Below, one piece after another: positions 9,750-18,994 of a DNA stretch of 64,000 bases. The stretch's first letter is position 1. Each line of letters opens with the position of its first letter. Origin of the DNA: an uncultured Saprospiraceae bacterium (lineage in GTDB: Bacteria; Bacteroidota; Bacteroidia; Chitinophagales; Saprospiraceae); NCBI GenBank assembly GCA_937941095.1, contig CALDYJ010000108.1, forward strand, positions 1 through 64,000, in the 5' to 3' direction. The notes under the pieces are model-generated. The model searched no databases and was not told the origin of the DNA. It saw only the letters and a program-made list of their open reading frames with translations. The translations under genes and the position numbers were made by a program.

Positions 9750-10118
9750 TAAATCGAGCGATTTAGCAATTGATTTGTTGATTTGTTGAAAGGACTCTTC
9801 CTTTTTAGATAGGTAGATGTACATCAATTGAAGCTCGATGTTTTTGCTTTGTATCGCTTCTTTCAAAACAGCTTTGTTAGTCCGATATGCTTCCCTTACC
9901 TGACGTTTGTATTGATTCCTATTTACAGCTTTAGGAACTGTTTTTTTAGGAACACTTACTGTCATTTTGAGTCCAGAACTTTCTTGGGGTTTAGGTTTTT
10001 CGATGTAGTAAACAACCCTTATCGGGTAACAGGAAAATGATTTGCCCTTTTGGAATAGACGATCTATTGCTTTCCTACTCTTGAGCTTTTCAGCTTTGCT
10101 TAAGGAAAACAAAGGCAT
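9729..10118 (-). CDS. rnpA: Ribonuclease P protein component
   Basis: This 129-residue basic protein matches RnpA, which supports the RNA subunit of RNase P in maturing tRNA 5' ends. Visible signatures are FSLSKAEKLKSRKAIDRLFQKGKSF at the start and the RNR-like core SVPKKTVPKAVNRNQYKRQVREAYR. It follows rpmH by 26 bases on the same strand, the standard rpmH-rnpA order, and shares its promoter. Its last 21 bases overlap the convergent aroQ. The usual neighbours yidC, yidD and dnaA are absent. Confidence 0.93.
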   Translation of the reverse strand: MPLFSLSKAEKLKSRKAIDRLFQKGKSFSCYPIRVVYYIEKPKPQESSGLKMTVSVPKKTVPKAVNRNQYKRQVREAYRTNKAVLKEAIQSKNIELQLMYIYLSKKEESFQQINKSIAKSLDLLLSKIN

Positions 10119-10144
10119 AGTAAAATTTTATCTAGAGAAAGTGA

Positions 10145-10300
10145 TTACTTAACGTACTTTTCGTCAGAAACAGTAAGCTTGTGTCTACCTTTAGCTCTTC
10201 TGTTTGCAAGAACTTTTCTTCCATTTTTGGTAGCCATTCTTGAACGGAACCCGTGTTTATTTACTCTTTTTCGCTTAGAAGGTTGAAATGTCCTTTTCAT
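10145..10300 (-). CDS. rpmH: 50S ribosomal protein L34
   Basis: This 51-codon gene encodes L34. The N-terminus [19 protein letters not shown] and the following [22 protein letters not shown] are the nearly invariant L34 sequence. The C-terminus is extended by about 7 residues (TVSDEKYVK), as in other Bacteroidota. The start is the ATG complementary to 10298-10300, about 35 bases downstream of a good promoter. Confidence 0.97.
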   Translation of the reverse strand: MKRTFQPSKRKRVNKHGFRSRMATKNGRKVLANRRAKGRHKLTVSDEKYVK

Positions 10301-10334
10301 TGTTATTAATTTTGGCCGTTTTATAACGGGATCG

Positions 10335-10365
10335 CAAAGATAATGAACTTTATAATAAGTTCAAA
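10335..10365 (-). promoter_or_regulatory. Promoter of rpmH-rnpA
   Basis: On the minus strand, TTTG (10362-10365), a 19-base spacer and TATCTTTG (10335-10342) match the Bacteroidota housekeeping promoter exactly. The predicted start leaves a leader of about 30 bases before rpmH. Confidence 0.75.
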
Positions 10366-10449
10366 GATTTTTTATGGAAGGATTCTAAATCTAAAAAAGC
10401 CTTTATTTAGGGGCAAATTGATGATAAAATAGCATAAAAAGTGTCTAAT

Positions 10450-11070
10450 ATGTCTAAAAAAGCCTTAACCCACTTAAAAAAGCATTGTAAAACATTAAAA
10501 TCTGCCATAGATTCAGCAGGGAAGCTCGCGCCACCACAGCATTTTACGGGAGATGTTTATTATGACCTCCTTCGTTCGATAGCTTTTCAGCAATTACATG
10601 CATCTGCCGCAACAAAAATCTTTGATCGTTTTTTATTGCTCTTTGAAGAAGCTTATCCATATCCCGATCAAATTCTAGCCTTAGAAATTAGTGATTTAAG
10701 AGCAGTAGGTTTTTCAAATCAAAAGTCTAATTACATCAAGAACATCGCCCAATTCGCAGTTGAAAAAAACCTAAGCTTAATTAATTGGGACAAAATGGAT
10801 GATAGAGAAATTATAGAGTTCTTGTGCGTCATTAAAGGGGTAGGTGTCTGGACTGTAGAAATGGTGCTAATGTCGAGTCTACAAAGACCAGACGTGTTTC
10901 CTTTAGGAGATTATGGAATCCAACAGGCCATCATAAAATTGTTTGGGCTTGGTGAAATTAAAGGCGCTGCACTAAAGAAAAAAATGGTCGAAATCGCGGA
11001 ACCTTGGAAGCCATATAGAACACTTGCAAGTAGATACCTATGGTATTGGTTTGATCAAAACAAAAGCTAG
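10450..11070 (+). CDS. DNA-3-methyladenine glycosylase II (AlkA-like)
   Basis: This HhH-GPD base-excision DNA glycosylase of about 206 residues removes alkylated purines. Visible features are SIAFQQLHASAATKIFDRF in the first helical half, the helix-hairpin-helix IKGVGVWTVEMVLM, and the catalytic aspartate in PLGDYGIQQA. The C-terminal PWKPYRTLASRYLWYW is typical of the AlkA branch. It lacks the N-terminal beta domain of E. coli AlkA, as many short homologues do. The ATG at 10450 is preferred; a GTG three codons upstream at 10441 is an alternative. It stands between convergent and codirectional unrelated genes. Confidence 0.88.
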   Translation: MSKKALTHLKKHCKTLKSAIDSAGKLAPPQHFTGDVYYDLLRSIAFQQLHASAATKIFDRFLLLFEEAYPYPDQILALEISDLRAVGFSNQKSNYIKNIAQFAVEKNLSLINWDKMDDREIIEFLCVIKGVGVWTVEMVLMSSLQRPDVFPLGDYGIQQAIIKLFGLGEIKGAALKKKMVEIAEPWKPYRTLASRYLWYWFDQNKS

Positions 11071-11128
11071 CATCAAGTTTCTTAGATGAGTCTTTTTTAC
11101 TAATTTACGTCTAAAGGAAAAACATTTT

Positions 11129-12064
11129 ATGGATAGAGTGATCGGTAGATTCGAAGGTGCTGAAAAAGGGCCTCTTTTAATAGTCTTTGGAGCCATGCAT
11201 GGCAATGAACCTGCTGGGGTGAATGCGATGAAATTAATGTTCAAAATGTTGGAGGTAGAACCCATAACCAACCCCAGTTTTGTTTTCAAAGGTAAGCTCG
11301 TAGGCTTAATTGGAAACTTAGCAGCTTTTAAACTTGGAACAAGATTTATTGAAAAAGACCTTAACAGACAATTTACATCAGAAAACATCAATCGAGTAAA
11401 ATCCATACCTGCTGTAGAACTCCAAGCTGAAGACCTTGAATTAAAGGAATTAATAGCTCAAGTAGATAAAGAAATAAGTGCATATGATTATACTAGATTA
11501 GTTTTCTTAGATCTGCACACAACTACTGCTTTTGGCGGGATATTTACGATCACAGCAGAAGACGAAGAATCCGAAAGGATTGGCGTAGCACTACACGCTC
11601 CTGTAGTCAAGGGCCTCTTGAAAGGAATCAGTGGAACGACCCTTCATTATTTTACCGCTAAAAACTTTAATACCGAAATCTCCGCTGTCACTTTTGAATC
11701 CGGTCAGCATAACGAAGACCTATCTGTAAACAGAGCCATTGCCGCCATCACGAATTGTTTACGAACCTTGGAATGCATCAAACCAGAACACGTAGAAAAC
11801 AGACACGACTCTTTGCTAAATGAATTTTCAAAAGACCTCCCTAAGATTGCAGAACTAATTACTGTTCATCCAATTAAAGAAGGAGATGATTTTGTTATGA
11901 TGCCGGGTTATAAAAACTTTCAGACCATTAAAAAAGGAGAATTGTTAGCAAAAGATAACAATGGAGAAATTAGAGCGAGTGACTCGGGTTTAATCTTAAT
12001 GCCCCTGTATCAAAAAAAAGGCGAGGACGGTTTTTTTCTTATTAGAACATTAGAAGCTTTTTAG
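11129..12064 (+). CDS. Succinylglutamate desuccinylase/aspartoacylase family zinc hydrolase
   Basis: This 311-residue member of the M14-related AstE/AspA family cleaves an acyl group from an amino acid or related amide. The zinc-binding pair is visible in GAMHGNEPAG (His and Glu, near residues 23-28), the third ligand in FLDLHTT, and the substrate-binding RFIEKDLNRQF carries the conserved Arg and Asn-Arg. The exact substrate cannot be told from the sequence. The 3' end nearly abuts the convergent acidic protein gene. Confidence 0.8.
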   Translation: MDRVIGRFEGAEKGPLLIVFGAMHGNEPAGVNAMKLMFKMLEVEPITNPSFVFKGKLVGLIGNLAAFKLGTRFIEKDLNRQFTSENINRVKSIPAVELQAEDLELKELIAQVDKEISAYDYTRLVFLDLHTTTAFGGIFTITAEDEESERIGVALHAPVVKGLLKGISGTTLHYFTAKNFNTEISAVTFESGQHNEDLSVNRAIAAITNCLRTLECIKPEHVENRHDSLLNEFSKDLPKIAELITVHPIKEGDDFVMMPGYKNFQTIKKGELLAKDNNGEIRASDSGLILMPLYQKKGEDGFFLIRTLEAF

Positions 12065-12067
12065 CTT

Positions 12068-12529
12068 TTACTTAATTAGTAGATCTATTAGCGATTTCAT
12101 ACTTACAAAAATAATCTCTCTCCCTACTTGTGTGATCACTTCTTCTTCTTCATCGATACTTACTGCATCTTCAACAAAAGCCAACAAATCTTCTTGAGGG
12201 AAGTTATCAAAAAATGTCGTTAATCGATCTCTAAACTTTCCTTTTGTAGAAAGAAAAATTTCCCAATTTTCTTCTTCAGTTCTTTCAATTTCTTGAGGAG
12301 AAATATTAGGTAAGTCTTCAAAGTCATGCTTACATGCTTTTAAAATAACCATTGCTACATACAAAAGGTGATCTTTCTCAGGGATGGTCAGAATGTCAAA
12401 ATTTTCTGAAATTAACCAATGATAAATAGCTGCTTGTTCCTCTTCAATGATTTTATAATGCTCTTCTAGGGAGGATGATTCTTGAGCTAGTTGTTCCATT
12501 ATTTGTTCGATGGTTTTCTCTTTTACCAT
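12068..12529 (-). CDS. Acidic hypothetical protein
   Basis: Not recognised. The 153 residues are strongly acidic and predicted mostly helical, with no signal peptide or membrane segment, so it should be cytoplasmic. A run of glutamates (IDEEEEVI) lies near residue 128. It is 24 bases downstream of the PD40/OmpA gene on the same strand and probably cotranscribed. No catalytic motif is visible. Confidence 0.6.
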   Translation of the reverse strand: MVKEKTIEQIMEQLAQESSSLEEHYKIIEEEQAAIYHWLISENFDILTIPEKDHLLYVAMVILKACKHDFEDLPNISPQEIERTEEENWEIFLSTKGKFRDRLTTFFDNFPQEDLLAFVEDAVSIDEEEEVITQVGREIIFVSMKSLIDLLIK

Positions 12530-12553
12530 GCTTTGTTTTAGTTGCTATTTTTA

Positions 12554-15532
12554 TTAGTCAATGATTTCTAATATTTTCAATTCAACTCTTTGGTTTTGCT
12601 TTCTTCCTTGCAAAGAATCATTGGAAGCTAGCGGTTTAGTTTTTCCATAGCCTTTAGAATAAATTCTTTTTTGCCTCACCCCATTTTCTACGATATAGTT
12701 CATGACGACTTCGGCTCTTTCTTGAGAAAGTTCACTCGCAAATTCGTGAGAACACCATCCATTTGTATGTCCACCAATCTCGACAACAATCCTTTCGTTT
12801 TTAAACAGAAAATTAATGATTCTATCTAATTCTGCATAGGAAGCATTTTTTAAGGTGGCTTGATTAGCGTCAAAAAAGATATTGTTCATTGGAATTATTG
12901 CTCCAACTTTGAGTGGCACCAACATAACATCCTTCTCAACTTCTTTAAATGTTTTTACTTCATCTATTTCAGACTTTTCACTTTTCAACATTTGCTTTGG
13001 CGCTTGTGAAATTTCATTCTCAATTTTTTCTTGTATTAAAGCTTGTTGTTTTTCTTTTAAAGCAATCCTAGTTTCTCTTTCTAATTCTTGTTTGATCTCC
13101 GCTGCTAATTCATCTTTAATTTCATCTTCTAATTGACCTTCCATTCTAAACCAAAGGTCAGTTTGTAAATCTTCTTTTTCCGCTTCTGTTAAAACTACTT
13201 CTTCTTCTAATTCTTCTTCCCAATTATCAATGATTTGTTCCTTAACTTGTTCCTCTACAGCTTGCATTTCATCGTTTTTCAACTCAAGCTCTAATTCTTT
13301 CTTTACATCTTTTCTAATTTGGTCATAGTATTCATCGTAGAGCTCCATCTTAATTTGAGGCACCAACTCTTTGATCAATTCTTCTCTAACCTTTTTTATT
13401 TCCTCCACGGTGTATACAGGCTTATCTTCGCTTACGACATTTTCTTCTTCATTTACTGTTTCTTCTTCTACAACTTCTTCTTTTAACTCTTCACTTGGTT
13501 TATCTTCTTTATTGTAATGTTTATTGTATTTCTTTTTCATTTCAGCTAATGCTGAATCTTTTGATTTATTTGAAGTCCCTACGGGTTTCTTTGGCTTCGT
13601 TGATTTTGAACTTAAAGCTGTCTTTTGCTTTTTATTTGATTTTGGTGCCTTCTCTTGATCTTTGTTGTAATGAAGATTATACTTGTTCATAAGAGCCGCT
13701 AATTCTGCATTTTCTGTATTTTCTTTTTCGTCGTTTACGTTCTTAAACACTTCTTTATAGCCATCATCATTTTCTTCTTTTTTAGTTTTTTGTTTTTCGA
13801 GTAATATATTTGTCTTTTTTCTTTGCTTGTTTAGTTTTTGAATGTCTCCTTGAACCCTTTCAAGTTTAGCTTGCAGTTTTCTCAATTCCTGGCTCGTGGA
13901 ATACGAGTCATTGTCTTGATCTAATTCTTCAATTTCGTCATAGCTATTATTTATGTGATCACTTACCGGAAAGTAACCTTCTGCTTCAGCATAAAAACTA
14001 ACATCCTCTCCTGCTGGTACTACGTACTTAGAATCTCGGCCATTGTTTTGAGACACTTTTTTATTTTTATTAGCATTTAGCTCTTCAAAAAAAACGTCCG
14101 CCTCTACTGGTTTTCCAGTTTCCGCATCAATAAATTTTGTGGTTACAATTGTGACAGGTTCTGGCTTTGCAGCTTTAGGAAGTTTAACTCTGTATAGATC
14201 TGTATTGTTTATTGAACCTGCAGAAAAATAGGCATAATCTCCTGATGCAGGAATCGAAAAACTTAAGTCGTTGTATTTGGTATTTATTGGCTTTCCTAAA
14301 TTTTTTGGTTGAGACCAATTTTGCCAAGTTCCATCTAATCTTTTAGCTACAAAAATATCATAGCCCCCATAGCCCATGTGGCCATTACTTGAAAAATAAA
14401 TAGTCTTATTGTCGGAAGCAAGGAAGACACTGTTTTCTGAAGCGACTGTATTTATTTTTGATCCTAAATTTTTAGGTTTGCTCCAATCGTTTTTTCCTTT
14501 TTTAAAAGAAACATACAAATCTCTATCGCCAAAGCCGTTTTCTCGCTCAACCGCCATGAGCAATGTATTGCCATCGTTACTTAAATGATAGTTTACAAAT
14601 TTGCTGTTGTTGTAATGGTCTTCAATTTTTAACCTTTCTGGCTGGGTCCATGATCTTCCAGATTTTATACTTTTTGAAATAGCGTCCTTTTTTCCTCCCT
14701 TGTAATCATTAGCTAAGTATAATTTTTTTCCGGAAGGATCAATTGCTACAACAAAGTTGTGCTTTTCGTTATTGAGAGGAGAACCAATATTCAAGGCTTT
14801 GCTCCATTGCTTATCCTTACCTAAATAAGACACCCAAATGTCGTCTTTATCAGAGGTTCCTAAATTTTGAGGATGTTTTTTTCGAGCAAAATATAGAGTG
14901 TTTCCATCTGGACTGATCAGTGGCATTCGCTCTGAATAAGGAGAGTTGATCGCTTGGCTTAACTTTTCTATTTTACCAACAGCACTTTGATCAATTTTGA
15001 TTTGGTCAATTTTCAAATTTACCATTTCTCTAGAATCTGAAATTCCTATGGCATCAATTTGATTAGCACCAATTACATCTTTTGTTTTTAATTCAAGCTT
15101 CAGCTCTTTTACTTTGTAAGCAGTCTTAGGGATGCTTTTTCTAAAGACATCTGTTTTTTTTCCAGAAGACTTTGGATCAGCCTCTTCATATACTTTGTGT
15201 TTTTTTCCTTGAAGATCAATAAGTGTAATCTTACTAATTGCTCCTGGATTACCCATTTGGTAGATCAAAATTTGCTGAATGCTTCTAGCTTTTTTAAAAG
15301 ATACATGTATGTGCTCACCTGTATTGGCGCTTTCTTTAGCAGGTGTCCATGCCATGTAATCAAGTTGGTCATCAAAAAATCCATTGGGTACGCCTAAGGC
15401 TTGCTTAGCCGAATAATAATCATCTTGATATTCGCTTGAAACACTTACAACCTCATTTGCCCAATAAACCTTTTGGGCAAACCCTAAACAGGGTAGTAGG
15501 TACAAAAAACTAAGAATCCAAAAATGCTTCAT
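12554..15532 (-). CDS. PD40 beta-propeller and OmpA-domain outer-membrane protein
   Basis: This protein of about 992 residues has a signal peptide (MKHFWILSFLYLLPCLGFAQ). A jelly-roll-like N-terminal domain covers about residues 20-165. Several PD40/TolB-type repeats follow (SPDGNTLYFARK, DPSGKKLYLANDY, SSNGHMGYGGYDIFVAK), then a carboxypeptidase-like linker and a long charged coiled coil at about 540-870 rich in Glu and Lys. The C-terminal OmpA domain carries peptidoglycan-binding signatures (NNIFFDANQATL, VEIGGHTNGWCS, LSQERAEVV, GYGKTKPLASN). It probably anchors an envelope complex to peptidoglycan; PorE of the type IX system has related parts, but equivalence is not shown. The ATG at 15532 was chosen over a TTG five codons upstream. 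Confidence 0.85.
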   Translation of the reverse strand: MKHFWILSFLYLLPCLGFAQKVYWANEVVSVSSEYQDDYYSAKQALGVPNGFFDDQLDYMAWTPAKESANTGEHIHVSFKKARSIQQILIYQMGNPGAISKITLIDLQGKKHKVYEEADPKSSGKKTDVFRKSIPKTAYKVKELKLELKTKDVIGANQIDAIGISDSREMVNLKIDQIKIDQSAVGKIEKLSQAINSPYSERMPLISPDGNTLYFARKKHPQNLGTSDKDDIWVSYLGKDKQWSKALNIGSPLNNEKHNFVVAIDPSGKKLYLANDYKGGKKDAISKSIKSGRSWTQPERLKIEDHYNNSKFVNYHLSNDGNTLLMAVERENGFGDRDLYVSFKKGKNDWSKPKNLGSKINTVASENSVFLASDNKTIYFSSNGHMGYGGYDIFVAKRLDGTWQNWSQPKNLGKPINTKYNDLSFSIPASGDYAYFSAGSINNTDLYRVKLPKAAKPEPVTIVTTKFIDAETGKPVEADVFFEELNANKNKKVSQNNGRDSKYVVPAGEDVSFYAEAEGYFPVSDHINNSYDEIEELDQDNDSYSTSQELRKLQAKLERVQGDIQKLNKQRKKTNILLEKQKTKKEENDDGYKEVFKNVNDEKENTENAELAALMNKYNLHYNKDQEKAPKSNKKQKTALSSKSTKPKKPVGTSNKSKDSALAEMKKKYNKHYNKEDKPSEELKEEVVEEETVNEEENVVSEDKPVYTVEEIKKVREELIKELVPQIKMELYDEYYDQIRKDVKKELELELKNDEMQAVEEQVKEQIIDNWEEELEEEVVLTEAEKEDLQTDLWFRMEGQLEDEIKDELAAEIKQELERETRIALKEKQQALIQEKIENEISQAPKQMLKSEKSEIDEVKTFKEVEKDVMLVPLKVGAIIPMNNIFFDANQATLKNASYAELDRIINFLFKNERIVVEIGGHTNGWCSHEFASELSQERAEVVMNYIVENGVRQKRIYSKGYGKTKPLASNDSLQGRKQNQRVELKILEIID

Positions 15533-15543
15533 GCTGCTAGCTC

Positions 15544-16281
15544 TCAAGCTTTTAATCTGTTTAATAAATGTTCTTTTTTTCTTGTAGAAACTTCGATGAT
15601 GGTCCCATCAGAAAGTTCAACAAAATTATCTTTTCCTTTTGTAAAAGTTCTTATGTATTTCGTGTTCACTAAATGTGTTTTGTGTAACCTGACAAAGCCT
15701 TCTTTCCCTAAAATTTTATCATAGTGCTTTAAAGTCTTCGTCAACATTAAAAAACTACCATCATAAAAATATACATTGGTATAATTTCCTTGCGCCTCAC
15801 ACCTAACGATGTCTTCATAAGATACAAAAGTATAACCTTCCAAAGTTGCCAGTGCTATTTTTTTTAAGCTTCCATTTTTTATCAGATTTTTAAAATAATC
15901 TAATTCTAAAGCTCCTTGGCTATTTCCGAATCTGTTTTTAATTTCTTGGCCTGTTTTTATAAGGTCATCAATATCGATTGGCTTTATCAAATAACCATCA
16001 GCTTGATGCTTAAAAGCTTGCATTGCATTATCTTCTGATTCCGTAATTAGCACCATTGCACATAAGTCAGATTTATTTTCTTGCAATTGCTCTAACTCTT
16101 TTCTTTTCATCGAATCCATACAGGCAAAAATTAAATTTGCCTCACTTAAAGAACCTGATTGTTCTAATTCAGCTGAAGTCTCAAACAATTCTATATTAGT
16201 TAAAAAAGGTATGTATTCTTCACATAGACTTTTTAAAGATTTGGAACTCCTGAGGTTATTACCTACTATAACTGCTTGCAT
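15544..16281 (-). CDS. LytTR-family DNA-binding regulator with degenerate receiver
   Basis: Of the 245 residues, 1-120 follow the response-regulator receiver fold and 135-245 form a LytTR DNA-binding domain (FVSYEDIVRCEAQGNYTNVYF, RLHKTHLVN, LSDGTIIEVSTRKK). The receiver keeps the switch Thr80 and Lys100 (LIKPI) but lacks the acidic pocket: the usual Asp-Asp near position 8 is Asn8-Asn9, and the phospho-acceptor position in LIFAC is Cys54. Phosphorylation is therefore unlikely, and control may be by ligand, partner or abundance. It lies 11 bases upstream of the PD40/OmpA gene and 77 bases after the TonB receptor; a histidine kinase is two genes upstream. Confidence 0.88.
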   Translation of the reverse strand: MQAVIVGNNLRSSKSLKSLCEEYIPFLTNIELFETSAELEQSGSLSEANLIFACMDSMKRKELEQLQENKSDLCAMVLITESEDNAMQAFKHQADGYLIKPIDIDDLIKTGQEIKNRFGNSQGALELDYFKNLIKNGSLKKIALATLEGYTFVSYEDIVRCEAQGNYTNVYFYDGSFLMLTKTLKHYDKILGKEGFVRLHKTHLVNTKYIRTFTKGKDNFVELSDGTIIEVSTRKKEHLLNRLKA

Positions 16282-16309
16282 ATTTATCGCTTTCCTCTTT
16301 AAATTTACG

Positions 16310-16332
16310 AATGCATTTAAATTAAACGCATT
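16310..16332. promoter_or_regulatory. Palindrome upstream of the LytTR gene
   Basis: A near-perfect 23-base palindrome has arms AATGCATTTAA and TTAAACGCATT about a central A, with one mismatch. It lies about 30 bases upstream of the LytTR gene start in the 77-base gap after the TonB receptor gene. It is a candidate operator or autoregulatory site. Confidence 0.35.
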
Positions 16333-16358
16333 AACAAAGCAATTTAGGCGAATAATCT

Positions 16359-18986
16359 TTAAAATCTTGCATTCATGCTAACAATAAAGTTTCTACCAGC
16401 ACCAGGCAAAGCAGAGGCAAAGGGTCTATAAAATTTGTCTAAAATATTTTCTAAGCCTACATTCAACGTGAATTTTTCGCCTAGATTAAAGGATGAGTAA
16501 ACATTTAAAGTAGACCAAGCTAATGAACCTGTATATTGAACATTACCCTTATCATCGTAATCAAATGGGGTAAGGTATAAATTGTCCGCTGTGCCTTCTC
16601 TATCTATTGTTCCATCAGACTCAACATCACTTATGCTATAATCTTCTGGTTTTTTAGCTCCATGAAAACGATAAACTCCTTCGATGGAAAATTTCTTGTT
16701 TTTATATACAATCCCAATTTCTCCATTTGAAGGAGGAATGTGCGAAAAAGGAACAAGCGTATCTTGAACAAATTCATTTGAAAAAACTACTTCTCCTTTT
16801 ATTAAGTTAAAACCTCCTTTAATTATAAAGTGATTCTTTGAATTAAATTCAAAATTGGCGGAAAGCCCTCTGATGGTTGCAGTGTCCGCATTAACATTAA
16901 TTTGAGTATCATATGTATCCTCACCATCCTGAATGGTCGTGTCTCCATTTGGTAATGGACCGTCTCTTCTAACAATTGCATCTCTAAGAGCAGTATTAAA
17001 CACGGTTGTGCTTATTTTAAACTGTGTTCCTTTGTTTTCTTTTTTATTTAGTTCACCAAAAGATTTAGCAATTGTCAATTCAGAATTGATTGATCTTTCA
17101 GGCTTAAGATTTATATTTGGCACTGTTATCTTAAAATTCTTTTCTCTGATTCTTGCGAAGTCATCAATGTTTGGTGAGCGAAATGCTTTTGCAAGATTAG
17201 CCTTAAAGTGCCATTTGCTATCTGTTTTGTAGCCAAGTCCAATCCCCCAGGTTAGGTCACTATTGTTCCACTCCAATCCATTATAAAACTGTTCCGGCCA
17301 TTCTATTTGATTGTCTCTTGCATATTTAGCTTCAAGGAAAGTGTTTGTATACCTAAGCCCTCCTTCGAAGCTAAACTTGTTATCTTTACTTCTGTGTTTA
17401 TAAATGGCATAAGCTCCTAATGTATTCATCAAACTTACGTCATTGGGATATCTCGTTAGTCCTTCTCTAGTAATTCTATTTTCTCGAATATCAACATTTC
17501 TTACTTTAGACCTAACCGTATTAAAGGCAGCATCAAGGCCATAACTTATGTTTGATTTTTCCTCTTGATTAGTAAATTTGGTAAAATCTCCTGTGAATGT
17601 CCATACCGAAACATCCTCTTTCCCAACTTCTCTAATTTGATCAGAAAACTTTCTTTTGTTTCTTTCTTCATCAATTTCTTGATAAGACCCTATAATTGTC
17701 GCTCTATCATAAAAACCTGTAGGTGATAAAAACCTTCCTTTCAAAGAGGCAAGTAATCTTCTTTGGGGCCCATAATACCATTCTGCATATTTCAATTCAT
17801 CAGCCATGCTAATTGTATCCAGCAACTTATCGTACCTAGGCACATTAGAAGAAGTAGAGTACTGATAGTTAGCTACGAAATAAACATTCTCTGAAGTTTG
17901 CAATTTTACTTTTTGCATAAAGTCGGTCTGACTATATTCTGTAAATCGCTGTACATCGGCATCATTGTTTTCTATGATTTGATCTACTCCGATTCTATCT
18001 ACAAAAAATGGTCTTAAGCCAAATTCAGGATAATCATCAGGGCGATTATTTCCAGCTTTTAAATTTTGAAAATGTGTATAGGACAAACTTGTTAAGAATG
18101 CCCATTTCTTTTTACCGTAGTCAATATCAAAATGCCCCATTCCTTCTCGAGCGGCACTTGAAAATCTTCCTGTTACGTTTACCTTTTGGGTGTGGTCTTC
18201 GTCATCATTATAATTAATGGTTGGATCTTTGGATCTAAAATGCACTACTCCACCTAATGCATCACTGCCATAAAACAATGAGCCTGGACCGAAGATAACT
18301 TCCATTTGATCCAGCATTGCATTATCAACAGTAATTGCATTTTGTAGATGGCCATTTCTATAGATTGCATTATTTAATCTAACACCATCCACTACCAACA
18401 AAACTCTACTGGCTTCGAATCCTCTAATGATTGGACTGCCTCCTCCCATTTGTGTTTTCTGAACAACAATTCCTGCTATTTTTTCTAAAGCATCCGCTGA
18501 AGTAGAAGGGTTTTTTATGTCCATTTCTTTCCTGTCGATAGCAATAACATCATAAGGAATTTCTTCAATGGATTCATCTGCTCTGCCTATAGGTTTTCCA
18601 TAGACAACAATCTCTACATCCAATTCAGTTTCACTTTGCCTAAGTCTAACAATCTTGTTTGATAAGATGATTTGTTTAGTACTTAACTTTAAATCCTCGT
18701 AGCCTAAATACGAAATGTTTAAACTGTCTTTATATCCGATGCCTTTGATTTTAACGACACCAAACTGGTCAGAAATACCTGTGACGGAATAATCGTCGTT
18801 GTAGATTTGTGCACCTTCGAGAGGGCTAAAATCTTGCTCATCTACCACTTTTACCTCTACATCCAATACAGATTGTGCTTGCAAAGATCCATTAGGATTT
18901 ACAAAAGAAACAGTAACAATAAAAAGACAAAATGCCTTAATACCTCTAACACTGTATAAGAATCGCAAGAATAACCGGCAATACAC
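16359..18986 (-). CDS. TonB-dependent outer-membrane receptor (HmuR-like)
   Basis: This 875-residue receptor has a signal peptide ending near SLQAQ, a carboxypeptidase-regulatory-like domain at about 40-120, a plug at about 140-260 (QMGGGSPIIRGFEASRVLLVVDGVRLN) and a 22-strand-type barrel to the C-terminus, ending in F as needed for barrel assembly. The motif GPGSLFYGSDALGGVVHF and the long plug resemble the haem/haemoglobin receptor class. The substrate is inferred only; iron compounds are the first guess. It starts 8 bases after the histidine kinase gene, so kinase, receptor and downstream regulator may form one envelope-signalling transcript. Confidence 0.85.
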   Translation of the reverse strand: MYCRLFLRFLYSVRGIKAFCLFIVTVSFVNPNGSLQAQSVLDVEVKVVDEQDFSPLEGAQIYNDDYSVTGISDQFGVVKIKGIGYKDSLNISYLGYEDLKLSTKQIILSNKIVRLRQSETELDVEIVVYGKPIGRADESIEEIPYDVIAIDRKEMDIKNPSTSADALEKIAGIVVQKTQMGGGSPIIRGFEASRVLLVVDGVRLNNAIYRNGHLQNAITVDNAMLDQMEVIFGPGSLFYGSDALGGVVHFRSKDPTINYNDDEDHTQKVNVTGRFSSAAREGMGHFDIDYGKKKWAFLTSLSYTHFQNLKAGNNRPDDYPEFGLRPFFVDRIGVDQIIENNDADVQRFTEYSQTDFMQKVKLQTSENVYFVANYQYSTSSNVPRYDKLLDTISMADELKYAEWYYGPQRRLLASLKGRFLSPTGFYDRATIIGSYQEIDEERNKRKFSDQIREVGKEDVSVWTFTGDFTKFTNQEEKSNISYGLDAAFNTVRSKVRNVDIRENRITREGLTRYPNDVSLMNTLGAYAIYKHRSKDNKFSFEGGLRYTNTFLEAKYARDNQIEWPEQFYNGLEWNNSDLTWGIGLGYKTDSKWHFKANLAKAFRSPNIDDFARIREKNFKITVPNINLKPERSINSELTIAKSFGELNKKENKGTQFKISTTVFNTALRDAIVRRDGPLPNGDTTIQDGEDTYDTQINVNADTATIRGLSANFEFNSKNHFIIKGGFNLIKGEVVFSNEFVQDTLVPFSHIPPSNGEIGIVYKNKKFSIEGVYRFHGAKKPEDYSISDVESDGTIDREGTADNLYLTPFDYDDKGNVQYTGSLAWSTLNVYSSFNLGEKFTLNVGLENILDKFYRPFASALPGAGRNFIVSMNARF

Positions 18987-18994
18987 TATAAAAT

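Noticed and set aside
11038-11406. Minus-strand frame across the zinc hydrolase gene start
   Set aside because: It is antisense to conserved catalytic motifs, with an implausible composition.
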